Origin: an uncultured Christensenella sp.
Lineage (GTDB): Bacteria; Bacillota; Clostridia; Christensenellales; Pumilibacteraceae
NCBI GenBank assembly: GCA_910578545.1
Contig: CAJTPT010000001.1
Coordinates: 310,001 to 374,000 of the forward strand
DNA length: 64,000 bases
Direction: 5' to 3'
The first letter of the stretch is position 1. Every line of letters starts with the position of its first letter. A program made the position numbers and the translations under genes. Shown one piece after another: positions 26,878 to 34,768 of the stretch. The notes under the pieces were generated by a model, which saw only the letters and a program-made list of their open reading frames with translations, did no database searches and had not been told where the DNA came from.

Positions 26878-27447
26878 CTATTCCTTGGCGTCGATCATGC
26901 CGAGGAAGTATTTATGCACGCGGTTGTCGCGCGTCATTTCGGGGTGGAACGCAGTTGCCAAAACATTGCCCTGCCTTACGGCTACGACGTTGCCGTCGTG
27001 CTCGGCAAGCACTTCCACGCCCTCGCCCACGCGAGTTATCATGGGCGCGCGTACGAACACCATGTTGATATACATTCCGTTAAAGTCATCCTCGGCAACA
27101 AAGCTGTCTATCTGTCTGCCGTAGGCATTACGCTTGACCGTAACGTCGAGCACCGACAGGTACGGCACCTCGGCCTCGACCGAGTTTGCCAAAAGGATAA
27201 GCCCCGCGCACGTACCCCAAACGGGCATGCCGGCGACTATCCGCTCGCGAATGGGCGTAAACAGACCGAACGCGTCGATAAGCCGACGCATGGTCGTGCT
27301 TTCGCCGCCGGGAATGATAAGTCCGTCTATGCGTGCAAGCTCGTCTATAGTGCGCACTTCCACAACGTCTATCTTTTTGTTGACAGACTTAATAAGCTTT
27401 ATGTGCTCGGCAACCGAGCCCTGTAATGCCAATACTCCGATAGTCAT
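26878..27447 (-). CDS. pdxT: Pyridoxal 5'-phosphate synthase glutaminase subunit PdxT
   Basis: The 189-residue class I glutaminase releases ammonia from glutamine for PdxS. It has the GVLALQGSVAEH start, a GGESTT loop, the nucleophile Cys in WGTCAG near residue 79 and the His/Glu pair in TAFHPEM near residue 168. It is encoded downstream of pdxS, as expected, but separated from it by an intergenic element. Confidence 0.96.
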   Translation of the reverse strand: MTIGVLALQGSVAEHIKLIKSVNKKIDVVEVRTIDELARIDGLIIPGGESTTMRRLIDAFGLFTPIRERIVAGMPVWGTCAGLILLANSVEAEVPYLSVLDVTVKRNAYGRQIDSFVAEDDFNGMYINMVFVRAPMITRVGEGVEVLAEHDGNVVAVRQGNVLATAFHPEMTRDNRVHKYFLGMIDAKE

Positions 27448-27496
27448 GATTGCTCCAATTATAATTCGGAATTAACAAAAGTCATTGATTATTATA

Positions 27497-27640
27497 ATCT
27501 TAATAGAACGTATTCGAGAGTGCGAAGATGCGAGTTGGGCAAGGCAACCGAGCTGTGACGACGGGAAGTGCAGACCCGCCTACACGTCCCAAGACGCCGC
27601 AACGGTTAACGCCGCATAACAAAGCATATACGCGCTCGAA
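27497..27640 (-). repeat. Intergenic element, family 1, copy B, between pdxS and pdxT
   Basis: The ends form an imperfect terminal inverted repeat (TTCGAG...ATGC at the left, GCAT...CTCGAA at the right). The core near 27559-27600 contains GCAGACCCGCCTACA, aligning with copies at 19240, 40785 and 49758. It interrupts a gene pair whose products form one enzyme. There is no terminator-type T-run. Confidence 0.65.
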
Positions 27641-27643
27641 AGC

Positions 27644-28546
27644 CTACCAGCCGCGTTTGGCTAACCGTTCGGCCTCGTTCATACCCTCTACGTCCAAGCC
27701 GCGCATTGCCTCGCCCAAGCCGAAGCTTACGCCCGCGAGTATAGTGGGATCGCCATAGTACGCGACAGCCTTGACTATAGCCTCGGCGCGCGCTTTGGGG
27801 TCGGATGACTTGAATATGCCGCTACCTACAAACACGCCGTCCGCGCCGAGCTGCATCATGAGCGCGGCGTCGGCAGGGGTTGCAATGCCGCCCGCGGCAA
27901 AGTTGACAACCGGCAAAGCCTTGTTTTTGGCTACGTACTTGACAAGGTCGAGCGGTGCGCCTATATCCTTGGCATACGTTGCAAGCTGTTCGGTACGAAG
28001 CGCCGCGACCTCGGCGATTTGCGTGTTCATTTTGCGCATGTGCTTGACCGCTTCCACAACGTTGCCGGTGCCCGCCTCGCCCTTGGTGCGAATCATGGAC
28101 GCGCCCTCGGCGATACGGCGAAGCGCTTCGCCGAGATCGCGCGCGCCGCACACAAACGGCGTTTCAAACTTGGTCTTGTCGATATGGTACGCGTCGTCGG
28201 CGGGGGTTAAAACCTCGCTCTCGTCTATGTAGTCTATCTTGATAGCTTCCAAAATCTGCGCTTCCACAAAGTGCCCGATACGCACCTTTGCCATAACGGG
28301 AATGGACACCGCTTTTTGGATTTCGGAAATCATCTTGGGATCGGACATACGCGCCACGCCGCCTTCCTTGCGGATATCCGCGGGAACGCGCTCGAGCGCC
28401 ATAACGGCAACCGCGCCCGCCTGTTCGGCGATTTTGGCCTGCTCGGCGTTTGTTACGTCCATAATGACGCCGCCCTTAAGCATTTGCGCAAGATTGCGGT
28501 TTAAAAGCTTTCTGTTAGCCGACTTGGCTTCTTCTTTACTTGCCAT
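27644..28546 (-). CDS. pdxS: Pyridoxal 5'-phosphate synthase subunit PdxS
   Basis: The 300-residue barrel enzyme makes PLP from ribose 5-phosphate, glyceraldehyde 3-phosphate and ammonia. It shows the family segments GGVIMDVTNAEQAKIAE, VMALERVPADIR and the phosphate-binding GADGVFVGSGIF. Length and sequence are typical. Its start has AAGGAGA upstream. It follows rplI by 60 bases and probably shares the rplI promoter. Confidence 0.97.
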   Translation of the reverse strand: MASKEEAKSANRKLLNRNLAQMLKGGVIMDVTNAEQAKIAEQAGAVAVMALERVPADIRKEGGVARMSDPKMISEIQKAVSIPVMAKVRIGHFVEAQILEAIKIDYIDESEVLTPADDAYHIDKTKFETPFVCGARDLGEALRRIAEGASMIRTKGEAGTGNVVEAVKHMRKMNTQIAEVAALRTEQLATYAKDIGAPLDLVKYVAKNKALPVVNFAAGGIATPADAALMMQLGADGVFVGSGIFKSSDPKARAEAIVKAVAYYGDPTILAGVSFGLGEAMRGLDVEGMNEAERLAKRGW

Positions 28547-28606
28547 AATTTATCTCCTTGATCGAGTCTTAACTCGAATTGAATAAGTCCGCAAAGCGGT
28601 AATTTG

Positions 28607-29053
28607 CTAATTGAGCGCCACTACGTTTACGTTGAGCTTGCCCTGCACCTCGGCAAACGGCTTGATGATGATAGTGTAATGCCCAAGCGCCTTGATAGGC
28701 TCGGGAATGACTATCTTCTTTTTGTCAAGCTCGATGCCCATTTCCTTGAGCGCGTCGGACACCGCCGCCGTGTTGAGCGCGCCAAACAGCTTGCCGTTTG
28801 CGCCCGTCTTGATTTTGACGGTAACGGTGAGCCCGGCCAAACGCTTGCACAGCTCGACCGCCTCGTCGTGCTCTATCTTGCGCCGCCGCGCTTCCGCCTC
28901 ACGCGCTATCTTTATGCTGTTAAGCGCGGAAGAGGTAGCAGGCTCGGCAAGCCCGTTGGGGAATAAGTAATTGCGCGCATAGCCGTCCGAAACGTCTATC
29001 ACGTCGCCCTTTTTGCCCTGCGCCTTTACGTCTTTTGTCAGTATAACTTTCAT
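28607..29053 (-). CDS. rplI: Ribosomal protein bL9
   Basis: The 148-residue protein has the bL9 signature GKKGDVIDVSDGYARNYLFPNGLA and the long linker helix before the C-terminal domain. It has its own promoter at 29209 and a 150-base structured leader. It is next to a YybS-like gene, as in Bacillus where yybS, gdpP and rplI are neighbours; gdpP is missing here. Confidence 0.97.
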   Translation of the reverse strand: MKVILTKDVKAQGKKGDVIDVSDGYARNYLFPNGLAEPATSSALNSIKIAREAEARRRKIEHDEAVELCKRLAGLTVTVKIKTGANGKLFGALNTAAVSDALKEMGIELDKKKIVIPEPIKALGHYTIIIKPFAEVQGKLNVNVVALN

Positions 29054-29065
29054 AGTGTACTCTCC

Positions 29066-29202
29066 TACGGGTGTTCAATCCCGATAGATACATTTTTACG
29101 GGCATACTCGCAGTCGCAGTGGGCACTACGTCAAAATGCTTTAACGCCGAATTATCCCAAAACGGCCCGCTTTCGGGTGTGTCTAACGGGAATTGAACAC
29201 CC
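29066..29202 (-). promoter_or_regulatory. Structured 5' leader of rplI with a long-range closing helix
   Basis: The first bases of the predicted transcript (GGGTGTTCAATTCCCG near 29202) are complementary to a segment ending at 29066, just before the ribosome binding site. About 22 of 25 positions pair. Inside are a CCCG/CGGG hairpin and a GTAGTG...CACTGC hairpin. Such a closed leader next to the SD is typical of ribosomal-protein autoregulation or attenuation. I do not recognise it as a known family. Confidence 0.6.
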
Positions 29203-29208
29203 GTACAT

Positions 29209-29238
29209 ATTGTAACAAACCTACCCGACCTTTGTCAA
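29209..29238 (-). promoter_or_regulatory. Promoter of rplI (TTGACA-18 bp-TACAAT)
   Basis: The -35 box TTGACA is at 29233-29238 and the -10 box TACAAT at 29209-29214. The predicted start near 29202 coincides with the 5' arm of the leader helix. Confidence 0.75.
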
Positions 29239-29323
29239 GCCATTCACAAAAGATATAAGTGCATACAATGTCGAAACCGAAGTCGGCGCATAGTATTTTC
29301 CGCGCCGATATCGTTTAATCGTA

Positions 29324-30463
29324 TCAGTCCGTTCTTATAAACTCGGTCCAAAATCTAATGTTTAAAATGCAGTCGCACACGCCGAAGATCGACAGTATAA
29401 ACAGCGCCAACGGGAACACGACAGCCGCGATACCGATAAGCCCCCATACGACAAACGCGGCTATCCTCGCCTTGCCTTTAAACAGCTCGGCAAAATACGC
29501 AAGCAAACAAAAACAGGAAAACGCCGACGGCAGAGTCACAAACATGTGCATGAACGTAGCGGTAAGCATGCCGTAATCGCCGACAAAGCTCATGATTATT
29601 CCCGCGACCGTCACTGGTAACGCCATTGTCCAAAGAAATGCGCGCGGCATCTTCATTTGCGAAAGCTTGACCTCGCCGCGCACGCCGCCGAGCGCGAGCG
29701 TAGAATTGTTAAGTCGCGCACGAATTTCGCGCGTATTATCCGCGTCACCTATCTCTATGATATCGAACACACTCATAGTGCGGCGATTTACTATATCGGC
29801 GATAACAATCCCGATAACGGCGAGCAAAAAGCCGCAGTGTATACAGTAGTACCAAAACTCTACGGACAGCGTGTCTTTTACGTATTCGGCAAAGCATTCG
29901 AGTGCCGCCGCAAAGTATCCGGGGGCGCCGTGCGCAAGCTTGACGGTGCCGACGGGCAGTTTAACGTCGTCGTAGTAGGCTCTTGCCAAAACGGACACCA
30001 CGGGGTCGGATTTGTGCGAGTACACAAAACGCGCCGCTATATCGCCTATCGGCACGCCCTCGGCAAGCCGAACTATTCCGACGCCTATAAGCATTCCCGC
30101 TACCGCCGCCACGGCGGCAATCGCTACTCGCTTTAGATATGGCGCGGTCTGCTGACTGAGCGCCAGCCCGCATAATGCGAAAAACAGCGTCACAAAGTAA
30201 ACGACGGTCAGCACGTCGTAATTGACCGATAGCGATAATATTCCGTAAGCGAATATGCACGACAGCGGCAGGTATATTCCGAACCGCCTAAACAGCAAGT
30301 ACAACAGCGGAAAAACAAACGGAAGAATGACGATAGCAGTCGTAGGCATAATGCCCGCCATTGCAAGCAAAAACGGCAGGACCGCGTACAGCAAAAGCTC
30401 GCACACGGTCGGGCGGCGTTGCGGAATTCTGCGTATGGGGGTTTGGTTTACTTTTATCGTCAT
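29324..30463 (-). CDS. YybS-like (DUF2232) multi-pass membrane protein
   Basis: The 379-residue protein has about eight hydrophobic segments, starting with paired helices near residues 24-60 and ending with three helices near 280-365. The N-terminal half with paired Pro-containing helices and the position upstream of rplI match the YybS/DUF2232 family, whose function is unknown. The assignment rests largely on topology and gene order. The ribosome binding site before the ATG at 30463 is weak. Confidence 0.65.
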   Translation of the reverse strand: MTIKVNQTPIRRIPQRRPTVCELLLYAVLPFLLAMAGIMPTTAIVILPFVFPLLYLLFRRFGIYLPLSCIFAYGILSLSVNYDVLTVVYFVTLFFALCGLALSQQTAPYLKRVAIAAVAAVAGMLIGVGIVRLAEGVPIGDIAARFVYSHKSDPVVSVLARAYYDDVKLPVGTVKLAHGAPGYFAAALECFAEYVKDTLSVEFWYYCIHCGFLLAVIGIVIADIVNRRTMSVFDIIEIGDADNTREIRARLNNSTLALGGVRGEVKLSQMKMPRAFLWTMALPVTVAGIIMSFVGDYGMLTATFMHMFVTLPSAFSCFCLLAYFAELFKGKARIAAFVVWGLIGIAAVVFPLALFILSIFGVCDCILNIRFWTEFIRTD

Positions 30464-30553
30464 TGCCTATATTCTACAATCACAGATTGATTTACGGATC
30501 TCTTTGCAATCGAACAATGTCTGTATATTCTTACCGTATCTGCGATTTGTTTT

Positions 30554-30582
30554 ATTCTATCACATTTCGCGCCGTAACGCAA
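30554..30582 (-). promoter_or_regulatory. Possible promoter of the YybS-like gene (TTGCGT-17 bp-TAGAAT)
   Basis: The -10 box TAGAAT is at 30554-30559 and the -35 box TTGCGT at 30577-30582. It would give a leader of about 85 bases. Confidence 0.45.
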
Positions 30583-30644
30583 CGAATATTTTTTTGCCGT
30601 TTGGTCATAATAGTAATATTATCGCACGACAAAAAGGAGATATC

Positions 30645-30944
30645 ATGCACGATCTTAAATGCGGACAAAAAAATTGCAAGTTCAACCACGGCTATAGCTG
30701 TTGCGCGCGCGACATTGCGGTCGCCAACAACACCTGCTGTACCACCTACGAGCAAGGCGCCAAAAACGCCGACAATACCGAAGCTTCGGCGGAATTTTCT
30801 AAGCCCGACTACTCGGTGGACACCGCTGTCGCTTGCAACGCGCCCTGCCTTTTTAACCACTCCGCCAAATGTATCGCCAACGGCATTACCGTTTCCACCG
30901 CCGACGACGGCACCGCGGAATGCCTTACGTTTATCAAAAAATAG
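30645..30944 (+). CDS. Cysteine-rich DUF1540 protein
   Basis: The 99-residue protein contains two copies of the DUF1540 pattern. The first is near residues 5-26 (Cys, Cys-x-Phe-Asn, Cys-Cys-Ala-x-x-Ile-x-Val) and the second near residues 63-83 (ACNAPCLFNHSAKCIANGIT). The spacing suggests each binds a metal ion. The function of the family is unknown. The start at 30645 has an AAGGAGAT site; the longer frame upstream lacks one. It is transcribed divergently from the YybS-like gene and ends in its own terminator. Confidence 0.88.
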   Translation: MHDLKCGQKNCKFNHGYSCCARDIAVANNTCCTTYEQGAKNADNTEASAEFSKPDYSVDTAVACNAPCLFNHSAKCIANGITVSTADDGTAECLTFIKK

Positions 30945-30960
30945 TAATTTAAAAAAAGAA

Positions 30961-30990
30961 AAACAGTCGGGGTCAAACTCGGCTGTTTTT
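30961..30990 (+). terminator. Terminator of the DUF1540 gene
   Basis: The arms AAACAGTCG and CGGCTGTTT pair with one mismatch around a loop of about 11 bases, ending in TTTTTT. Confidence 0.7.
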
Positions 30991-31080
30991 TATTTTAAAA
31001 CAGATTCGGCGCGAAACGCAACCGCTTTGTTGTCCGTTCACCTTGAAAAAACAATAACAAGGAAAAGCACGGCACAAAAA

Positions 31081-31104
31081 AAGAGAAGTCTTTCGACCTC
31101 TCTT
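31081..31104 (-). terminator. Terminator of the CBS-domain transporter gene
   Basis: A 9-10-bp stem AAGAGAGGTC/GACTTCTCTT with one mismatch and a GAAA loop is followed on the minus strand by a run of T residues. It lies 18 bases past the stop codon at 31122. Confidence 0.85.
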
Positions 31105-31121
31105 CAATTCCGAATTAAAGC

Positions 31122-32405
31122 TTACTCTTCCGGTTGCGACTCGAGCATGATTTTCACCTCGGACACGCGCTTTTGAGTTGAGCGGGTGACGGTGATGTAC
31201 ATATTGGAATAAACAAAGCTCTCGCCCGCAATCGGGATTTTTTCCATTTGCTCGGTAACCCAACCGCCGACGGACGCCGACTCGAATTCCTCGCGGATAT
31301 CCACGCCTACGTAGTCGAACACGTCGAGCAGCGGCGCGTTGCCGTTTACGATAAAGGTATTTTCGTCCGTTTTTTTGATAAACTCTTCCACCTCGTCGTG
31401 CTCGTCGTAAATCTCGCCGACAAGCTCTTCCAGGATATCTTCCATAGTAACGATACCGCTGGTGCCGCCGTACTCGTCCACAACGACCGCCATGTGGATT
31501 TTGCTCTTTTGCATCATGCGCATTGCCGAGGAAATCTTCATGTTTTCGGACAGGCACACGGTGTTTTGAATACAGTCTTTAAAGTTTTCCGCGCCGTCGA
31601 GTGTGGCGATTAAAAAGTCCTTTTCGTGCACTATACCGACGATAGTGTCTATGGTGCCGCTGTACACGGGCATGCGCGAATAGCTTTTTTCGCGGAACTT
31701 TTTGGCGACCTCTTCCATGCTCTCGTCCTCGGACACCGCAACCACGTTGACGCGGTGGGTCATGATGTCGCCTATATCGAGGTCCTCGAACTCGATAGCC
31801 GAACGGATAAGCTCGGACTCGTGCTCGTCGATACCGCCCTCGCTGTGCGCCGTTTCCACGTACGTCAAAAGCTCGTCCTCGGTTATGCCGGGCGCCTTTT
31901 TAAACTTGAATATTTTAAGCATTAGCTTTTTCCACTGCGAGAAAATCCAGGTGAGCGGAAAGAACAAAACTTCGAGCGCAAACAGTATTCCGCAAAACGC
32001 GCGGACAAACCCCTCGGGGTGTTCTTTTGCAATTGTCTTGGGCGTAATCTCGCCGAAAATAAGAACGGCAAGCGTCATCACCACCGTCGACACGGTAATA
32101 GCCGTAGAGCCGTCCGCGATGATACCGACAAACAGCATGGTGGCAAGCGACGACGCCACGATATTTACAATATTGTTTCCGATAAGTATCGTGGTGATAA
32201 GCTTATCGTAGGAATCTATCATTTTGCCGACGCGTTTCGCCCACTTCACTCCGTCCGCTTCGAGCGTGTGAATGCGCACGCGGTTAACGCTGGTAAAAGC
32301 GGTTTCCGCCGAGGAAAAAAACGCCGATAAGAATACAAGAACTATCAGGGCAACGATCAGCCCTATTTGCTGTGGAACTAATGTACTTAAACTGTATGGG
32401 TCCAT
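31122..32405 (-). CDS. Hemolysin-family (CNNM/CorC-like) transporter with CBS domains
   Basis: The 427-residue protein has an N-terminal DUF21 membrane domain (about residues 1-190, helices near 13-35, 65-90, 95-115 and 140-160). Two CBS domains follow (about 205-330, with MTHRVNVVAV and VVDEYGGTSGIVTMEDILEE), then a C-terminal CorC/HlyC domain ending near 420. Family members are linked to Mg2+ or Co2+ transport across the membrane rather than haemolysis. It has a strong promoter with a leader of about 36 bases; the CGGAG site is rather far (16 bases) from the ATG. Confidence 0.93.
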   Translation of the reverse strand: MDPYSLSTLVPQQIGLIVALIVLVFLSAFFSSAETAFTSVNRVRIHTLEADGVKWAKRVGKMIDSYDKLITTILIGNNIVNIVASSLATMLFVGIIADGSTAITVSTVVMTLAVLIFGEITPKTIAKEHPEGFVRAFCGILFALEVLFFPLTWIFSQWKKLMLKIFKFKKAPGITEDELLTYVETAHSEGGIDEHESELIRSAIEFEDLDIGDIMTHRVNVVAVSEDESMEEVAKKFREKSYSRMPVYSGTIDTIVGIVHEKDFLIATLDGAENFKDCIQNTVCLSENMKISSAMRMMQKSKIHMAVVVDEYGGTSGIVTMEDILEELVGEIYDEHDEVEEFIKKTDENTFIVNGNAPLLDVFDYVGVDIREEFESASVGGWVTEQMEKIPIAGESFVYSNMYITVTRSTQKRVSEVKIMLESQPEE

Positions 32406-32447
32406 GTCGGACTGTATTTAACTCCGTTTAGAATCAGATTCGATTAG

Positions 32448-32476
32448 AGTATAACATATAATATTTCGATTGTCAA
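32448..32476 (-). promoter_or_regulatory. Promoter of the CBS-domain transporter (TTGACA-17 bp-TATACT)
   Basis: A perfect TTGACA at 32471-32476 and TATACT at 32448-32453 with a 17-bp spacer, on the minus strand. Confidence 0.8.
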
Positions 32477-32506
32477 CATTTTAATGAAATACTGAGCAAT
32501 AAAAAG

Positions 32507-32541
32507 CGCTCGCCCAAAACGACCGCTGTTTGGGGCGAGCG
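32507..32541 (-). terminator. Terminator downstream of the flavodoxin gene
   Basis: A 12-13-bp stem CGCTCGCCC(C)AAA with its complement is followed on the minus strand by TTTTT. It lies about 90 bases past the flavodoxin stop. Confidence 0.8.
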
Positions 32542-32629
32542 TAAATACGTTTGAGCAAATACAGGTGGAGCACAGCCTTACACCGGCCCATAAAAACAAG
32601 TATCGGCATTTTATATCCGCTGTTAAGCG

Positions 32630-33352
32630 TTACGGTAGGCGCATTGCCGTTTTGGCATTTGCCAAATCGAAAGAAGAAACATCGGGCGTAAATTTCAAAT
32701 CAAGACTATCTATCCATTCTGCAACCGTTTTTTGAGAAGTTCCCGACGCAAAGCGCCCGCCCGAAACCCATTCCGCATTTGAAGCGAGAGAGTATAAGTT
32801 CGTATCACTGCTACCGATACCGCTACTGTGCGAAGTGCAGAACGGAATTACTGTCTTGCCCGAAAAATCATAGCTTTCCAAAAACGTATAGATTATTTTC
32901 GGCGCTTGCCCGTGCCAAATAGGATAGCCCAAAAATACAAAGTCATACTTTTCCATATCATTGACGCTTCCGCTAATTGCGGGACGGGCGGTACTGTCCG
33001 CTTGTTCTTTATCGGCTCTGCCGTTCGTGTAGTATTTCAGATCGTCGGCAGTATAAGGTACTTCGGGTATAATTTCGTGTAATGCGCCTTTTGTTTCCGC
33101 TTCAATATGTTTTGCTATTGCTTCGGTAGTGTCGGTACAGGAAAAATAAGCAATTAGAATATCGGAAGCTGTTGTTACGGGTGGATTTGTTGTTCCGTTC
33201 TCAACGCTCTCGTTCCAGTTACCACCGACGATGCCGTTTCCGCTCGTTTCGCCGTTATTACCGTTGTTTCCATTTGCGTTGCCGTTAGTGCAAGCAGACA
33301 AACCGAATAATGCCATAATGACTATTAAAAGTACCGCTAATAATTTTTTCAT
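32630..33352 (-). CDS. Flavodoxin-like lipoprotein
   Basis: The 240-residue protein has a lipoprotein signal ending LSAC (Cys21), an Asn/Gly-rich linker to about residue 60, then a flavodoxin fold. The fold has ILIAYFSCTDTTEAIAKHI as the FMN phosphate loop, a YDFVFLGYPIWHGQAPKIIYTFLE strand-helix and CTSHSSGIGSS as the late flavin loop. The lipid anchor and linker place it outside the membrane as an extracytoplasmic electron carrier or reductase. It follows the truncated hydrolase gene by 3 bases. Confidence 0.9.
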   Translation of the reverse strand: MKKLLAVLLIVIMALFGLSACTNGNANGNNGNNGETSGNGIVGGNWNESVENGTTNPPVTTASDILIAYFSCTDTTEAIAKHIEAETKGALHEIIPEVPYTADDLKYYTNGRADKEQADSTARPAISGSVNDMEKYDFVFLGYPIWHGQAPKIIYTFLESYDFSGKTVIPFCTSHSSGIGSSDTNLYSLASNAEWVSGGRFASGTSQKTVAEWIDSLDLKFTPDVSSFDLANAKTAMRLP

Positions 33353-33355
33353 TGC

Positions 33356-33712
33356 CTACTCCGCGAAATTCTTTGTGAAGAAATCGGTAAGTTTATCAAA
33401 AGGAATAATATCCTTTCTGTCATACAAATCCGTATGCACTGTATCGGGCAAAATCAAAAGCTCTTTGTTATCGCCTTTGAGTTTCTTGTATGCGCCTTTA
33501 CTGAAGTAGCACGAGTGCGCTTTTTCGCCGTGCATTATAAGTACCGCGCTGCGAATTTCGCTTGAATAGTTATTGATAGTCATATTGACAAACGAAAGCG
33601 CACTTGTAGTGTTCCATCCCTCGTTTGAATTGAGAGAATGCTCGGAATATCCGCGCTCGGTTTTATAATAATCGTAATAGTCTTTTACGAAAAACGGCGC
33701 GTCGGCAGGCAA
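33356..33712 (-). pseudogene. C-terminal fragment of an alpha/beta hydrolase
   Basis: The 118-residue frame carries only the last third of a YcjY-like alpha/beta hydrolase: the YYDYYKTERGYSEHS linker, ILIMHGEKAH(S) with the acid-loop region and the catalytic-His segment LPDTVHTDLYDRKD. The nucleophile elbow (GxSxG) and N-terminal half are missing. Homology continues in frame without a start codon to about 33745 and then stops where a truncated LysR gene begins on the other strand. A single deletion probably removed both 5' ends. The TTG at 33712 is unlikely to be a real start. Confidence 0.75.
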
Positions 33713-34597
33713 ATCGTTTACAACGCCGCCCGCTCTCTTATAAGTTCCGCTTACAAATCGGCAGTACGCTGTGCGTTTAACGCGGCGGCAGAGAGTTTAC
33801 ACGTTACACAACCCACTCTTTCAAAACAGCTTATGGATTTGGAAGCCGAACTCGGTAAAAAACTGTTTGAGCGAGGAAAGAGAAAAATCACGCTTACCGA
33901 AGACGGTATGTTTTTGCGTAAACGCGCACAAGAAATTATTGATTTGTCCGATAAAACGGAAGCGGCAATTAAATCTTCGGTACAGTCGGTTTCCGGCGAC
34001 GTGTTTATCGGTTGCGGCGAAACGCAAGGTATGCGAGAGCTTATTCGTGTGATGAAAAGGGTAAACGTCGATTATCCGGAAATTCGTTATAACCTGTACA
34101 GCGGCAATGACGAAGACGTTTCGGAACGGCTTGATAACGGCTTGGTAGATTTCGGTTTGTTCGTAGGCAATACGCATCTCGACAAATACGATTACAAAAA
34201 ATTTCCCGTTTCGGATATTTGGGGCTTACTGATACGAAAAGACGATCCGCTTGCGCAAAACGAAACGATAAAACCCGCCGACCTTGACGGTGTTCCCATT
34301 TTATGCTCTCGGCAGGCTTTAACCCATAACGAGCTTTCGGGGTGGCTCGGTAAAGACTTCGGAAAGCTCAAAATAATTTCCACCCATAATTTGGTTTACA
34401 ATGCAAGCCTTATGGTAGAAGAAGGCTTTGGGGTAGCTCTTTCCATCAAGGGTCTGGTAAATACGTTCGATACGAATTTGGTATTCCGTCCGTTTGAGCC
34501 GCTGATTAAAGCCGACTTAATTATTGTGTGGAAAAAATATCAGGTTTTTTCCAAACAAGCTGAAATCGTTTTAAAGTATATTCAAGAATATCTTTAG
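33638..34597 (+). CDS. LysR-family regulator, 5'-truncated
   Basis: From about 33776 the frame reads FNAAAESLHVTQPTLSKQLMDLE, the second half of a LysR helix-turn-helix, then a complete substrate-binding domain to residue 319. The first helix (normally about 20 residues) is absent. It is replaced by unrelated sequence read antisense through the hydrolase fragment, so the ATG at 33638 is only the first in-frame start, not a homologous one. DNA binding is probably impaired. Regulators of this type usually sit divergent to their target; the target here would have been the hydrolase/flavodoxin unit. Confidence 0.7.
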   Translation: MLGISALGFIIIVIVFYEKRRVGRQIVYNAARSLISSAYKSAVRCAFNAAAESLHVTQPTLSKQLMDLEAELGKKLFERGKRKITLTEDGMFLRKRAQEIIDLSDKTEAAIKSSVQSVSGDVFIGCGETQGMRELIRVMKRVNVDYPEIRYNLYSGNDEDVSERLDNGLVDFGLFVGNTHLDKYDYKKFPVSDIWGLLIRKDDPLAQNETIKPADLDGVPILCSRQALTHNELSGWLGKDFGKLKIISTHNLVYNASLMVEEGFGVALSIKGLVNTFDTNLVFRPFEPLIKADLIIVWKKYQVFSKQAEIVLKYIQEYL

Positions 34598-34687
34598 ACT
34601 TTGCAACAAATGTAAATCTTCAAATCATTTCACCGTACAAACATAAACAAAACAGTCGTCATTTTTGACTTGACCGAATTAAAAACC

Positions 34688-34719
34688 CCGTGTGTAAAAA
34701 GTCAAGCATCCGCACACGG
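34688..34719 (-). terminator. Probable terminator of the histidine kinase gene
   Basis: A 7-bp perfect stem CCGTGTG/CACACGG with an 18-base loop is followed on the minus strand by GGTTTTT. The long loop makes it a weaker call. The rest of the gap 34598-34768 shows nothing else. Confidence 0.5.
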
Positions 34720-34768
34720 TGCAAACGCCTTTCGAATTCAAGCTGTGTTCGCATTAAAGAACTTACCG

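Noticed and set aside
28560..28606. TCGAGTTAAGACTCGA mini-hairpin before pdxS as a riboswitch
   Set aside because: The stem is only 5 bp and too small to be an aptamer.
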